A stretch of 64,000 bases of DNA from Vitis vinifera (Eukaryota; Streptophyta; Magnoliopsida; Vitales; Vitaceae): positions 3,434,001-3,498,000 of the forward strand of contig NC_081813.1 of NCBI RefSeq assembly GCF_030704535.1. Reading direction: 5' to 3'. Positions 53,261-64,000 of the stretch are shown here, piece by piece; position 1 is the stretch's first letter; every line of letters starts with the position of its first letter. A program made the position numbers and the translations under genes. Below the pieces are notes generated by a model. That model searched no databases. It was not told where the DNA came from and was given only the letters and a program-made list of their open reading frames with translations.

Positions 53261-55962
53261 CTATTTGTTGTAGGGAGTGAAAGTGAGTTCAATGGTTTCA
53301 TCCTCCCACCGCAACCCTTGCCACCACTCTGGTGTCCCTTCAATTGTCTTTAAACTGTTTCTTGCACTGTTTGAATCCAATGGCAGCTTCCTTAGGTTTG
53401 GGCATTCCATCACGCAGAGGGTTTTCAAGGAAGGAAATGGCAAAGCTTGTCTACTTATGCTCCTTAGATTTGGTAGGAGATATAATCTCAAATCTTCAAG
53501 TCTTGAGAATATGCCAAGATTTTCAGGGACCCCACTCGCATCACCTATCACTTCTTCCATGGATTCACATCCATGTACAATAAGACGTTCAAGACTTGGG
53601 ATGTAAATAAGCCATGTCAAGTCCAACAACTTTGGAAGTTGATTAACATGTACCCCGTGGAGGTTGTAGAAAATTGAGTTTGGCATAGAATTTGCTACAA
53701 ATCCCCGTCTACCCCTCTCATTTTCTAGGTTGACTTTTATGTCTTGTAGCTCCCCACATCTATATACTGTAAGGCTACGCAGATGTTTGATTCTTGGCAA
53801 TTGGAGTATGCTCATACCTTCCAAGTTCCAAAGTTCTAAATCTCTCATAGCATTCAGTAATTTTTGGGAGTTTAACAACTTTTGGAAAGACAGAGCACCT
53901 ATAATGGGCAAAGAGACCCAATTTATGTGCTCCAACCCTTCTAACTCCTCTAATAATGCTTTATTATCCTCATGTAAATAAATAGCCTTATCATCCTTCC
54001 TTGAATAATTGGCTTCCTCCTTCTCCTCCTCCGTGGATGACGAAATATAATTTCTTTTTGACAAGAGATATTTAAATATTGTGCTAAAAACTCTCAACAT
54101 TGAGAGATGTGATATTACTTCCTTAGAAATTATTTCAAGACTACCATCTAATATCAGATATCTTAGTCTTTTCAAAGTCGCAAGCTCCACAGACAATTCT
54201 CTTAGATCTGTATTTGAAAAATTGAGATATTGTAGTGTAACTAATTTACCAATTCCAGCAGGTAATTTAGTTATTCCAGTATTTGACAAATCCAAAACTT
54301 TTATAACCGGCATGAAATGGAAGAATCCACTTGGAAATGTTTCCAGGTCTTCATTCCCAACAATTAAAGTCAAGAGATTGGGAAAAGATAGTGGTATAGT
54401 GAGTTCTTCCAAACTAGTTGACAGGTATAGCCGATGTGCCTCTTTCCACTTTGAAACTTGGTAAACTTCCAAAGTATCAACTTCTTCTACCAAGATTATG
54501 TTCTTATTGCCCCTATATTCTGAAGCTAACCATAAAGCCATATCACGAATGACATCATGCATTTTAACCCTATCAAATCCATCATTCTCGAATAGACATA
54601 CTGTCTTTAGATGCTCAATGATGTGGTGCCCTTGGTTAAATGCTTCATCTATGCTAGCAAATCCATCCAAAAACCCTTCTCCAATCCAAAGGAATATAAG
54701 ATCCTGATTCAAAATTTGATGGTCCTCTGGGAATATAGCAAGATGTAAAAAACAAGTCTTGATGGTGTCATTTGTCAAGTTATCATAACTGAATTTGAGG
54801 ACCGGAAATACATGATCTCCCATACCTGAAAACTTTGATGGGTAAGTCCTCAACATTTGTATTGCTCGCTCCCATTCTTGTGGAGTCTTCTTGTCAGCCA
54901 TAGCTCTCCCAATAGTGACGATTGCAAGTGGTAAGCCTTGGCATTCTTTAGCAGCAATTTCAGCAAGTTGGGGTATATCCGAATGTGAATTTAGAGTAGT
55001 CTCTCCAACCTTCTTCTTGAACAAATTAATAGCCTCATCTTCTGTCAAACACTCCACCTTGAGGCTTTTTTGAGCCTCCATAGCCCGACAAACATCCAGA
55101 GAACGGGTTGTTAATATTACTTTAGACTTGTTTTGGGAATTAGGAGAAGGAACCCCAACTTTTTGGAGATGAAGCCGCTCCCATACATCATCTAGCAGCA
55201 TCACTAACCTTTTTGCCTTCAAGACATTGAAAATTGCTACTGCCTTTTCATCCTCGGTTCTGTTTCTCCATCTGTCTTCAGGAATGTCTAACTTGTTGCG
55301 AATGACTTGTACTTTTTCCACACTTGCTGGCCTGGATACTACTACCCAAATGGCGATTTCAAAGATCTTGCTCGCTCTGATGAACTCATTATTCACTTTG
55401 GTCATGAGGGTAGTTTTCCCGGCACCCCCATACCGTACAACCCAATAATTCCCAGCTCCTCATCTTGGATGCATCTGCAAACCTCTGTAAACATCAGATC
55501 TAAGCCCACAGTCTTCTCCATCGGCCTCTCATCCACCGGAGCTTGAGGTAACCTATCAGCCACAACATCAAAGCGTCCCTTGTTCCTTAATTCAGTCACA
55601 GCACCCAGCTTTTTACTCGCTTTCTTCCCAAGCTTGTAGCTGGACCGGCAGTTTCTGGTGCAACAAGTTCCAGGGCATTTCTTCTGGATTTCCTGATCGC
55701 CTTTCTCCAGGATCTCGTTGACTTCTAGTTCCATTGCTAGGACGCTATGGAGCCAGCCGTTCACTTCATTTGTGCGCTTCATTTGCCGTTGCTCTTCAAG
55801 TTCAACTCTTCCCTTCACATCCTGGTATGCGTTCTTCAGCTCCTGCATTGCGTTTCTTAACGAGTCCATATTTTCCTGCAGATCCCTGATGTAGACTGCA
55901 TGCTTGGCTGTGCAGTTCCATACGCGAGTGACAACATCCAAGATTGGGCTCACACAATCCAT
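53261..55962 (-). pseudogene. CNL-4: near-identical copy of CNL-2 with a P-loop frameshift
   Basis: Start at 55962 (MDCVSPILDVVTRVWNC). The frame is open to GLYGMG and then shifts to VPGKLPS and a stop, because the C-run on the + strand at 55425-55429 has five C where CNL-2 has six. This single-base deletion falls exactly in the P-loop codons (GGAGKT). The rest, from MTKVNNEFI to FTPYNK (714 codons), is fully open in the other frame and keeps kinase-2 (LVMLLDDVW), GLPLA, CFLHLAIFPED, MHD and the LRRs with the acidic insert. In-frame 3-bp losses relative to CNL-2 occur at VQ(D)VIRN, TS(S)LEEL and PY(F)NK. As read, it yields a truncated coiled-coil protein of about 186 residues. A homopolymer sequencing error would restore a full gene of about 900 aa, so the pseudogene status is provisional. 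Confidence 0.85.
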
Positions 55963-57030
55963 TCCTTGTCTTGAGAGATGAAATTCAACGAAAAAACAGA
56001 AAATGGAGAGATGGGTTTTGTGGGAGAGCAGCAGACTTTTTTTTTTTTTTTTGTCGAAACAGTTCTCTCTCTCTCAATGAGAGACTTCTATGGTCCCATG
56101 CACGCGGTAGGTACCGAAGCGTGAATTCCCTCTGTTGGATAAGTAAATCCAATCAAGGCCGTCTATTTGTTAGAGGGACAGCAATAATATTAGTATTTAA
56201 TTTCTTGTTCATCAAAGCTGAATAAAAAGGGTTAAGAAATTAATGAATGGATACATTTCTCATTTTAATTTTTAAAAATAATTTTATTTTTTATTTTATA
56301 AAAAGTAGCTACATAGCTTGTGTAGTTGAAAATATTGAAAGTAAAATTTTTCATTTTTTAAATTTTGAGAAATTTTTTTAACAACGTAATGGTAAATTTT
56401 CGTTTTTTAATAAAAGTTGTAATATTTTATATAAGAATAAAGTAAAGAATAAAAAGTGCATCCAATGAGTATAAAAGTGAACGAGAAAAACCGTAACATA
56501 AAAAATAATTTTAAAATTATAATATTTTTCAATTTCAAGTAGGCTTTGTCTTTTAAACATATAAATTCAGTATAAAAGTGAACTTGTTTTTCAAACAATG
56601 AGTTCAATGTAAATAAATTTATTTTTTAAAAAAATGGTTTTAATATAAAAATTTTTAGGATAAAAAAGGGATTTGTGTTTTGAAAAGCCGAATTCAATAT
56701 AAAAAATGAATTTGTTTTTTAAAATGAGGAGTTTAATGCAAAAATAAAAGAAATAATGAAAAATATTATATTTGTATATTTATTTTTTAAATAATTATAT
56801 TTTAATAATATTTTTTTTAAATGAATAAAAAATCAGGTGGGTAGTCTTGGGTATTGGCGCCACAATCTGTCGTGGGCTCTAAAAAAAATATATATATATA
56901 TTTTTTTTGCTGTCCAAGACATAGAAAGAAGAAAAGATAATAGAATAAGTGATTTGCCCAAATTTCAATCCACTAAAGGTTCCTTTTTATATGGCCATTT
57001 GCAGATTCATTAAGCCTCTATTTCAAATTT
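55963..57030 (-). promoter_or_regulatory. 5' leader and promoter region of CNL-4
   Basis: The leader (CTTGAGAGATGAAA, GGGAGAGCAGCAGAC) matches CNL-2 for about 70 bp and then diverges. 56250-56830 is AT-rich with repeated AATATAAAAATG-type motifs (GTTTAATGCAAAAAT, TTCAATATAAAAAATG). No TATA box was assigned. Confidence 0.4.
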
Positions 57031-57127
57031 ATTATTTCCAATTACGTATTCTGCTTCAACTATCATTTTAATTAATTATTAATTATTTGTTGGACTTTTG
57101 GTCTAATATCATTTCATGATGGATAGG
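57030..57127 (-). repeat. CNL upstream block, copy 3 (interrupted by a solo LTR)
   Basis: TCTGCTTCAACTATCATTTT and CATTTCATGATGGATAGG match the blocks at 30104-30210 and 36770-36905. Similarity to the CNL-1 upstream region resumes after the LTR, at 57933-58034 and again from 58334. Confidence 0.75.
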
Positions 57128-57132
57128 GTTTT

Positions 57133-57927
57133 TGGAGGTACCGGGCTTAATGGGTCCCATGGGTCCGCCCTTTGGAGGTACCGGGCTTAACCCATTCGGT
57201 TAGCCGATACCCCTTTGTAGAACCAAAGCCTTTGCCGAAAGAGTAACTAGAATAATCACGCGATCTGGGTAGTTTTTCCCGAATGCAATGGTTCTTGAAG
57301 TTGAGACGGTAAGCTGCTAGCCAAAAGAGAATGGCACCACCTCACCCGGATCAAAGGGAGATAGCCACCAGGGCAGTGTGCCCGAAAAATCAAGGCCTGG
57401 ATCTCCCAAGAGCCCTACTAGTCGATCCGGGAGAGTTGAACATGTCCGGGAGCACCGTACCGACTTGCACTCTGACTCATGTGGCATAAACACCAAAGGA
57501 ATTGCGACAAGACTAGTACAAGGAACGAGAGGCGAAGGAACAAAAGGGCAGTGACAAGATTAGTATGAGGAACAAGAGGCTGCAACTAGATTGATATGAG
57601 GAGCAAGTCCTAAAGCAAAGCTCTAACCGGTCTTGTTACCAACAAGTTCCAGTGGGCTTAGCCATGCACCGCTTGACACGGTTCCATCCACCCAACTGTG
57701 GACGCCATGCAACCTTTGATGTCCGCCCTCTTGACACACCACTCGACCAATCAGGTGATGATGGTTCGGAATCCCTATAAAATGAGAAGAAGAAGAAGCG
57801 AAAAGAGGTTTTTTGGTCTGACACAGAAAACCAAAGGCACAAATTAGAAGAGAAGGTCGAGCTTGAGGCAATCTAGTGCCGCGAATAGTCATCAAATCCT
57901 CACATCCAGAAAAGTTGTGCACCAACA
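57133..57927 (+). mobile_element. solo LTR, 795 bp, GTTTT target duplication
   Basis: The element begins TGGAGGTACCGGGCTTAA and ends GTGCACCAACA. GTTTT flanks both sides (57128-57132 and 57928-57932). It is much more GC-rich than its surroundings. An 18-bp repeat of GGAGGTACCGGGCTTAA occurs at the start (57134 and about 57173). CCCTATAAAATGAG at about 57773 is a TATA box in the place expected for an LTR promoter on the + strand. No second LTR or internal region is present. It sits within the CNL-4 upstream block. Superfamily is not determined (probably Gypsy). Confidence 0.85.
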
Positions 57928-58034
57928 GTTTTTGAATGAAAAATGCTTATACTCTAAATAAATGCACCAAGAATACAACATTACTCTATTCATAATCTTT
58001 AACAATTTTTGAAAGCAAATTGCTTATACTCTAA

Positions 58035-58333
58035 CACTATGTTTGGTTCCATAAAATTAAAGGGAAAATATGAAAAAAAGAAAATAAAGAGGAAATAGAG
58101 GAAAAATAAGTAAAGAAAAATAAAAAATAAATTTAAAATTAATAAATTATATTTATGTTTCTTCAAATTCATTTAACTTATTTTTCTTAATAATATGAAA
58201 ATTAAATAATTTTAAAATGCATCAATTTCTAACTAAATTTAGTTATGTTTGATTTTCTTTCCGTATTTTCTATAGTGAAACTAAACATAAGAAAATTATT
58301 TTCTTTAGTATTTTCCAAAAACCAAATAGAGTG
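58035..58333. mobile_element. MITE, 299 bp, TAA target duplication
   Basis: CACTATGTTTGGTTCC at the left mirrors GGAACCAAA-type sequence at the right (AAACCAAATAGAGTG). TAA flanks both sides (58032-58034 and 58334-58336). It is homologous to the MITE at 13783-14084. The flanking sequence ATAAATCTGTTCAAATATTT also follows the other MITE cluster near CNL-1 (30949 on). Confidence 0.85.
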
Positions 58334-60350
58334 TAAATAAATCTGTTCAAATATTTCTATAATGATACAATTCACTTTGCATGTAAATGTTCAAAAAATG
58401 AAAGCTTTCAACATTTCAATTAGGGATTCTTCATACTATTTTGCTCTTTTGTGACTTCACCTTTTGGTGGAACCAGTTAACTTTCTTATGGCTTTAAATT
58501 AAAATTTGCAAGTATATGAAATATATTGAAATTTTTAACAAAATCTAAGTAGAAAGATATATTGAAAGGGTTTATATAAGCCTCCAAGCTTTAAGGAATC
58601 GGTATATCGAATTTTTCAAAAACAATTTTCACAAATTTTCAAAAAATATTCTACCATATTCTTGTAGATTCACGATGAGTGCTCAAGTGCACTTACTACT
58701 TGAATGCTTCAAGATCTTGAGCACTGGATAAACGTTTGAACGATTCCAATACTTAAACACGACTTCCACCGCTTGAGTGCCCCCTACTTTTTTAAAATAA
58801 TAAATTAATCATTTTTAGTTCAAGAATAATACCGATCTTCCCTAACCTTTAAATGCCTAACTTGCTACTAACCAAATCTTTTTAGACATATCTATAACTT
58901 TCCAATTGAGCAGATAACAACCTTAAATCTTCAATAAAGAGTAAGTCAATATCTAAAAAGTTTTCTAAGTAAGAAAATAATTAAAACAAAATTGTGAACT
59001 TATAATGTGGACTCATTATCCTAAGAATTTATATTTTAAATTAGATGAATATCTTAATTCCCTTAAGTGAAGTTACTTATATCTATGAGCCTTTAAAAAA
59101 AAATGCAAAAGAAAAGATTCCAAGCATGAGAAAAAATGCCCTTTGAAAATAAAAAAAATAATTTCATGAATTGGAAAGGAAATAGAAAAGAAGTCACAAC
59201 AAAATTAATGTAATGGAAAATTACAATATTTGCATTCACATCCAAAAGTCATGTGACTATTTTTAATCCAAAAACATTATTCTCCTTGCATTTCTAATTT
59301 ATAAGAAAAAAAAAACACAAGAAATAAAGTTGAATGGAGTGAAGGTTGGTAATTGTGGATAATAATAAGAGATTCTGCTTATTGGGAAAGGTTTTCTAAA
59401 ATAATTCTCAGAAAAATAAATTTTAAAATTAATTTTGTGATATTTTTTTTTAAAAAAGTTTATATGGGAACATACAACACTCTTAACTTATTTTTTGTAT
59501 TTCCATATATTTCTTAAAAATAACTTTTATTTCTAATGTTTTATTTTTAGTCATTCTTGTATTTGTAAAATTATTTTTTAAAATAAATATTACAAAATGA
59601 AAACAACTAAAAATAATTTAAATATATTCTAAAAAAAACTATCATATTTTCAAGAGCCTATTTTAGGAAATTTGATTTTTCTGAAAAACAATCTCAAACA
59701 TAATGCTTATGTCTCATTTAGGCCTCTTATGATGGCATGAGGAATGTCTTATTTTAGATAAGCAAAAATAAAATCATTTTTTCGATTGTAACATAAAAAT
59801 AATACAAAAACAAGTTTCTTACCATGTTTTTTTAAAAACATATCTTGAAAAGTGCTTTTTTTTTTTTTTTTTTTTAAAATGTTAAAATACATTTTTAAAA
59901 ATTCAAGCACCTCAATAACCGAAAATAATAGCATATGTCTTCATTGCTTCTATTATTCAAAATGAAAATATTTTTAATTAAAACTTATTTTATGTTATCA
60001 AACAAATATGATGAAAAGTAAAAAATTATTAATTAAATAAAAATAAAGAAACACTTTCTTTTCTCTAAACCTATCAAATAATTTTTCAAGCAGTATCTTA
60101 AACATTTTTTTTTCTTTTTATCTTTTAAAATGACATATTAGAAAGGTTTTCAAAGTTTTGTTAAGAAAAAAAAAGGTAGACAAAATTTGTTTTGATAGAA
60201 TGGTTTTAAAAAAAATGGCAACTAAAATTTTAATAATAGTAAAAATAAATAAAATTATTCATTTATTTATTTTTTCAAGTCCTTCCTCCATAATCGTACT
60301 GTAGTCGCCTACAATTTGTTATTTATTTTAAAATTAGAGTTTTTTTTTCT
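58334..60350. other. AT-rich spacer between CNL-4 and the next 3'-flank module
   Basis: No gene is visible. 58334-58470 is homologous to 30949-31080 upstream of CNL-1. 59390-59700 resembles decayed MITE sequence (TTTTATTTTTAGTCATTCTT and TTTTCAAGAGCC-type motifs). The stretch at 58660-58800 with repeated CTTGAGTGC/GCTTCAAG motifs is unidentified. Confidence 0.45.
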
Positions 60351-60850
60351 TAAAATCCCTTGTGAGGACATGGTTACTGACGCATGCTTATGTCCTAAGG
60401 TGTTAGGATGAAGAATGTTTCAGTTTGGTGCTAGGTAATGTAAATAACCTCGATGTCTGAGATCCAACCCTCTCCAATTAAAAGGGGCCCTTTTAAATGC
60501 CCTCGACCTCTTGGTCTAAAACTCCTAACCTACTCTACTAAATTCATAATTTTAGAGAATATATATTAGAACCTATATAAAGTATGTTATTTTAAAAACA
60601 GAGTTGGTAAAATATTATCTAAAGTTCATTTCAAAAACTAAGTTCAGTTGTAAACCATTCTTGATACAAGCACTCAAACTAGTTGAAGCATATTACTGGA
60701 CATCTTACATTGGTTTGAGGTGTAGTAACTTTTCACTTTGCACTTCATACACAATACAAACATACAAGAGATTTTTTGGCTCAACTTTATATTGTAGTAA
60801 CAAAAACTTTAATGTAAAAATATTAGTTCAAGAAAAAAAATAAAATAATG
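60350..60850. repeat. CNL 3'-flank module, copy C/D left half
   Basis: GCATGCTTATGTCCTAAGG, AAAATATTATCTAAAGTTCA, ATACAAGCACTCAAACTAG and CATACACAATACAAACATAC match copies A and B in order. The module then stops and resumes at about 63578, so it was split by retroelement insertion. Confidence 0.75.
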
Positions 60851-60862
60851 CACACAAGTATA

Positions 60863-62450
60863 TGTTAGGATAGAGACTTCAAAAATATGACATGATGTAA
60901 TAGATTTGAAATTCATTATTTATTTAATGATATTTCAATTTCACTTTTATCTATCCTTATTCTATGCATTGTATTTTATGAACATTTTCTTTTATCATCT
61001 CTTGCATTGTATATGATTTGGGTGCATTAGGAGTTGTACAAAAGATCCAAGTCATAAGTTCCTTGCAAATAGTTGATTTGCTTATAATTGGTTCATGAAA
61101 TTGAGACTATAATACACCACCTTTTAATTGGAGGGATGGATGGTCTTGGTCATCGAAATAGGGTTCCCATGGTAAGTGTACTAGTGTGTATGGTTACATA
61201 TTGGACATGACCTATAATGAGTAAAGACATAAGGCTATCGAGTAATCATGACTTCACCAAGATGCTACACTGTATCGTCTTTCAACTTTGAGAGAATATT
61301 GAGCTTGTGTTAAAGTTACCATGACTTTAACTTATGGGTGAGATCTTGAAGTGATCATGTAGTCCCTATGGATTGGGTCATTGCTAATGGAAGTCAGTAA
61401 CAATAGATATTCTTAATAGAGACACCAAAATATCTCATGAACTTTGAGACTATGTGTCTCCTTAGGTGATTCTAAGGATGCGTGATCATGAAATTTGTGG
61501 TGTTGTAGTAATTTATTTAGTAAAATTTGACACATGCTCTTAGTGAGTAATAGTATGTTATTTGATCACATAATAAGAAGATTTATAATTCAAGTATGGT
61601 AGAGGTAATCTTGATAGACTAATAGTTGTCACTTTGTTAGATTATGGATACCAATTCATAGGAACACTATATACAGTGGATAGCAAGTCACAAACTCAAT
61701 CATTTAGTGTCTCATTATGATATACATAGGGTAGTATAGTGCAATTGATTCTCTATGATGAAATGTTGAGTTAATTTTAGAATTGGATTCTAAGGGAACT
61801 ATTATTGTCCTATAAGTCTTAGTGGTCCTTGCCCGACTTCATATTCTTTGATGACATAGTTTATAAGAGTTTGATGGATTTTTAGTTCACTTATGTGCAT
61901 AATGACATTTTGGTAATTATGTAAGGTTGCACAAGGGTGAGTGAACGGTATCTTTGAATAGGACTAATTGATTAATTTGAGTCTTATTGAATTAATTAAT
62001 TAATTAGTAACCTTTTTGAGTTATATTAAGTGACTCAAACTCTATTATGGGTTCAAGTCACTTAAGCCCAATAGAAAGTCTATAAATCCCTTTCTTGGGG
62101 GTTAAGGTTTTAGTCTTGTTGTCACTCCCTTTAGTCCTCTTAAAGAGAGAACCCTAACCTCCACACTTTAAGAGATTTCTATCATCTTAGTATTTAGACT
62201 TAAGGAAGAGTCATTAAGTGGAAGATTGTTGTGTTTATGAGACCTTTTATAGATTTAGAGCTTTATACATTGACAAAAATCGATATGAGAACATTTAGAT
62301 CTTAGGTATGGAATTATTCTCTAGATCTGTAGTATTATTTTTGTTTTTGAATACCATGTTCATGCTTTGCTTAGATCTAAAGAGCTTAGGATAGGATTGC
62401 ATGTGGCCTAATGATCCAAGGCCTAAGAACAAAGTAATTCGAAGTTCCCA
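60863..62450 (+). mobile_element. LTR-like sequence, ~1.6 kb, uncertain boundaries
   Basis: It begins TGTTAGGATAGAGAC and contains LTR-like phrases (AAGCCCAATAGAAAGTCTAT followed by AAATCCC, then AGAGAACCCTAACCTCC in a leader-like context). TATAAATCCC at about 62082 could be its TATA region. No coding domain was found. The 3' end is placed near 62450 only because the next element starts there. No target duplication was identified, so the call is tentative. Confidence 0.4.
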
Positions 62451-63577
62451 ATAAGGTACACAAGGTTTTAATATGATTCAACCAATCATGCCTACATCTA
62501 TAGATAAGAAAGAATCATTTTATTATACCATAAAGAATATTACAAAAGACAAAACTAGATATAACTATTAGGTTCTTGAAACATTTCATATTTCTCCACT
62601 CCTTGTATCTACATCTTGAGCCACTCGCTCTCTCGTTCCACCGGATGTCTCTCATTCTTCTTTACATCTCTATCTACATCATATAGTCTTTACAAGTTCA
62701 TCTTCATCTCATAATTAGCTTGTTTTCCTCATGACTTAGAAAGTTTATAGAAATATTTCTAATAACTTTTCTTATTCTATAAGAAAATCTAATATTATAA
62801 TGACATGTAGGAAATGTTCTATATAATATTATTTACAAAAGGAGATCTATACTAATTAGGAATTTGGGACACTTTCCAACAATCTCCATCTTGGATCAAA
62901 TTTCATTAAGTCAATCTTCCATATTTCTATGATACACATTTTGTATCACATCCCAATAAGAGAACAATTGACTATACCTTCAACTAAAATTCCTTTTATC
63001 ATCATTTTGTGTGCTCTGCTTTCTTTGGCTCTTCTAGAAATCATTGTCTTAAGCTTTGATATCAGTTGTTATGTATGAGGAAGTTTTGATACCAGTTTGT
63101 TGTGCCAGTGGAAGCTTTGATGTAAATGATGTTAGTGTAAGAATACAAAGATAAAATAGCCCGCACAAAGATACACGAGGTTTTAAGGTGGTTTGATCAA
63201 CTATGCCTACATCCACGGATGAGAGAGAATCATTCTAATACCATAGATAATATTACAAACAATTAAACTAGATACAACTATTGAGTTCCACAAAACATCA
63301 CATATTTTCACACTTCTTTTATTTATACCCTAAACCATGAACCTTCTCGTATTACATTCTTCCGCACATCTCTATCCACCTCATATAGTCTTTATGAACT
63401 CATCTCCATCTCATTACTTTTTCTTTTTATGACCAATAACATTTATAATGATATTCCTAATAATTTTCCTTATTCTATAAGGAAATCTAATATTATAATG
63501 ACATGAATATTATAAATATTCTATATAATATTCTTTACAAAAATGAATTTAATTAGAATTTGAGACATTTTCCAATA
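62430..63577 (-). mobile_element. short copia-like LTR element with a non-coding interior (TRIM-like)
   Basis: Two diverged direct repeats are present at about 62440-62881 and 63098-63577. Read on the - strand, the downstream LTR starts TGTTGGAAAGTGTCCC. It is preceded by a polypurine-like AAGATGGAGAT, the usual copia arrangement. The upstream LTR starts TATTGGAAAATGTC (63577) and ends CACAACA (63098). Three bases on comes TGGTATCAAAAC (63094-63083), close to the initiator-methionine tRNA primer-binding site TGGTATCAGAGC. The interior is only about 200 bp and non-coding. The far end of the downstream LTR is degraded. Confidence 0.7.
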
Positions 63578-64000
63578 CTTCAAACACAAGATAAGCACAC
63601 AAAGATTTTTTTTTTTTTTAGGTGATTATTTATGCAATCCATCCTATTCACATGTTGCATTCATTAATTCAACATTTGCAAGAAGTTTCATTTGCCTACT
63701 ATCTAATCAAAGAACAAATTTGCCTCTATGAATTTGAGGAAGAACTTCATTTCTTTCTTAAATTTATACAATATTAAAGGACAATATTTTATGAACATGA
63801 TTCACCCATAAAAATTTCCCCATCATTGGAAAAGATATGTGCAAGCTAGAGTTATATAGAATAAGGTACCCATAGACAAAGAACTAATCCAAATTTTTTT
63901 GAGTTGAATATGGGAGGTAGGATAATGTAAACAAAAGTTTAAAATAAAATGTTAATTTCATTCGTCCCCTCTAAGGTTTTGATTAAATAAACCTAATTTT
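63578..64000. repeat. CNL 3'-flank module, copy C/D right half (runs off the window)
   Basis: AAGCACACAAAGATTTTT, TTTATGCAATCCATCC, CAACATTTGCAAGAAGTTTC, GTACCCATAGACAAAGAACT and TAATGTAAACAAAAGTTTAA match copy B between about 40845 and 41295. In copy B the CNL-3 stop lies about 330 bp further on. Confidence 0.8.

Noticed and set aside
57623-57925. 100-codon - strand frame
   Set aside because: It lies wholly inside the solo LTR and has no retroelement protein motif.
1-64000. tRNA or rRNA genes
   Set aside because: No cloverleaf-like sequence with A/B boxes and no rRNA segment was recognised. I could not run a dedicated scan, so a missed tRNA is possible.

Overview
The window is AT-rich plant nuclear DNA with spliced genes, MITEs, LTR fragments and a tandem cluster of CC-NB-LRR (CNL) resistance genes. 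The protein sequences look like those of grapevine (Vitis) or a close relative. That assignment rests on recognising the proteins; no search was run.

Left part (1-26.3 kb): three ordinary single-copy genes lie on the + strand. They are a small conserved plant protein of 110 aa (three coding exons, 5744-6795), a NUP35/NUP53-type nucleoporin of 317 aa (coding exons 9077-13077), and a CASP-like four-helix membrane protein of 210 aa (23706-26249). Between the last two is a repeat-rich stretch. It holds a ~306-bp tandem repeat (17.55-18.95 kb) interrupted by a MITE with a clean TTA target duplication, an LTR-like element (19.09-20.32 kb), a three-copy ~600-bp tandem repeat (20.65-22.48 kb), and a large inverted array built on a short palindromic core (22.48-23.38 kb). 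The array ends about 0.3 kb upstream of the CASP-like start codon.

Right part (27-64 kb): a CNL cluster, all on the - strand. CNL-1 (27260-30004) is a pseudogene with two nonsense codons and two frameshifts. CNL-2 (33456-36170, 904 aa) is intact. CNL-3 (41628-44552) is intact but its reading frame runs on into what looks like an intron. CNL-4 (53261-55962) is a close copy of CNL-2 with a one-base deletion in a G-tract of the P-loop. A 'ghost' CNL is marked only by a 3'-flank remnant (36.9-37.3 kb) and a piece of coiled-coil coding sequence (39.72-39.82 kb). Between them sits a Pack-MULE-like element carrying a broken short-chain dehydrogenase fragment. The same 3'-flank module recurs at the right edge, so another CNL stop codon is predicted a few hundred bases beyond position 64000.

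The most striking structure is a ~5.7-kb satellite (about 45.75-51.49 kb) of 31 units with a 187-bp period. Each unit boundary carries a ~41-bp near-perfect palindrome with an almost loop-free centre. It lies between CNL-3 and CNL-4. Solo-LTR, MITE and truncated copia-like insertions date and partition the duplicated CNL blocks.
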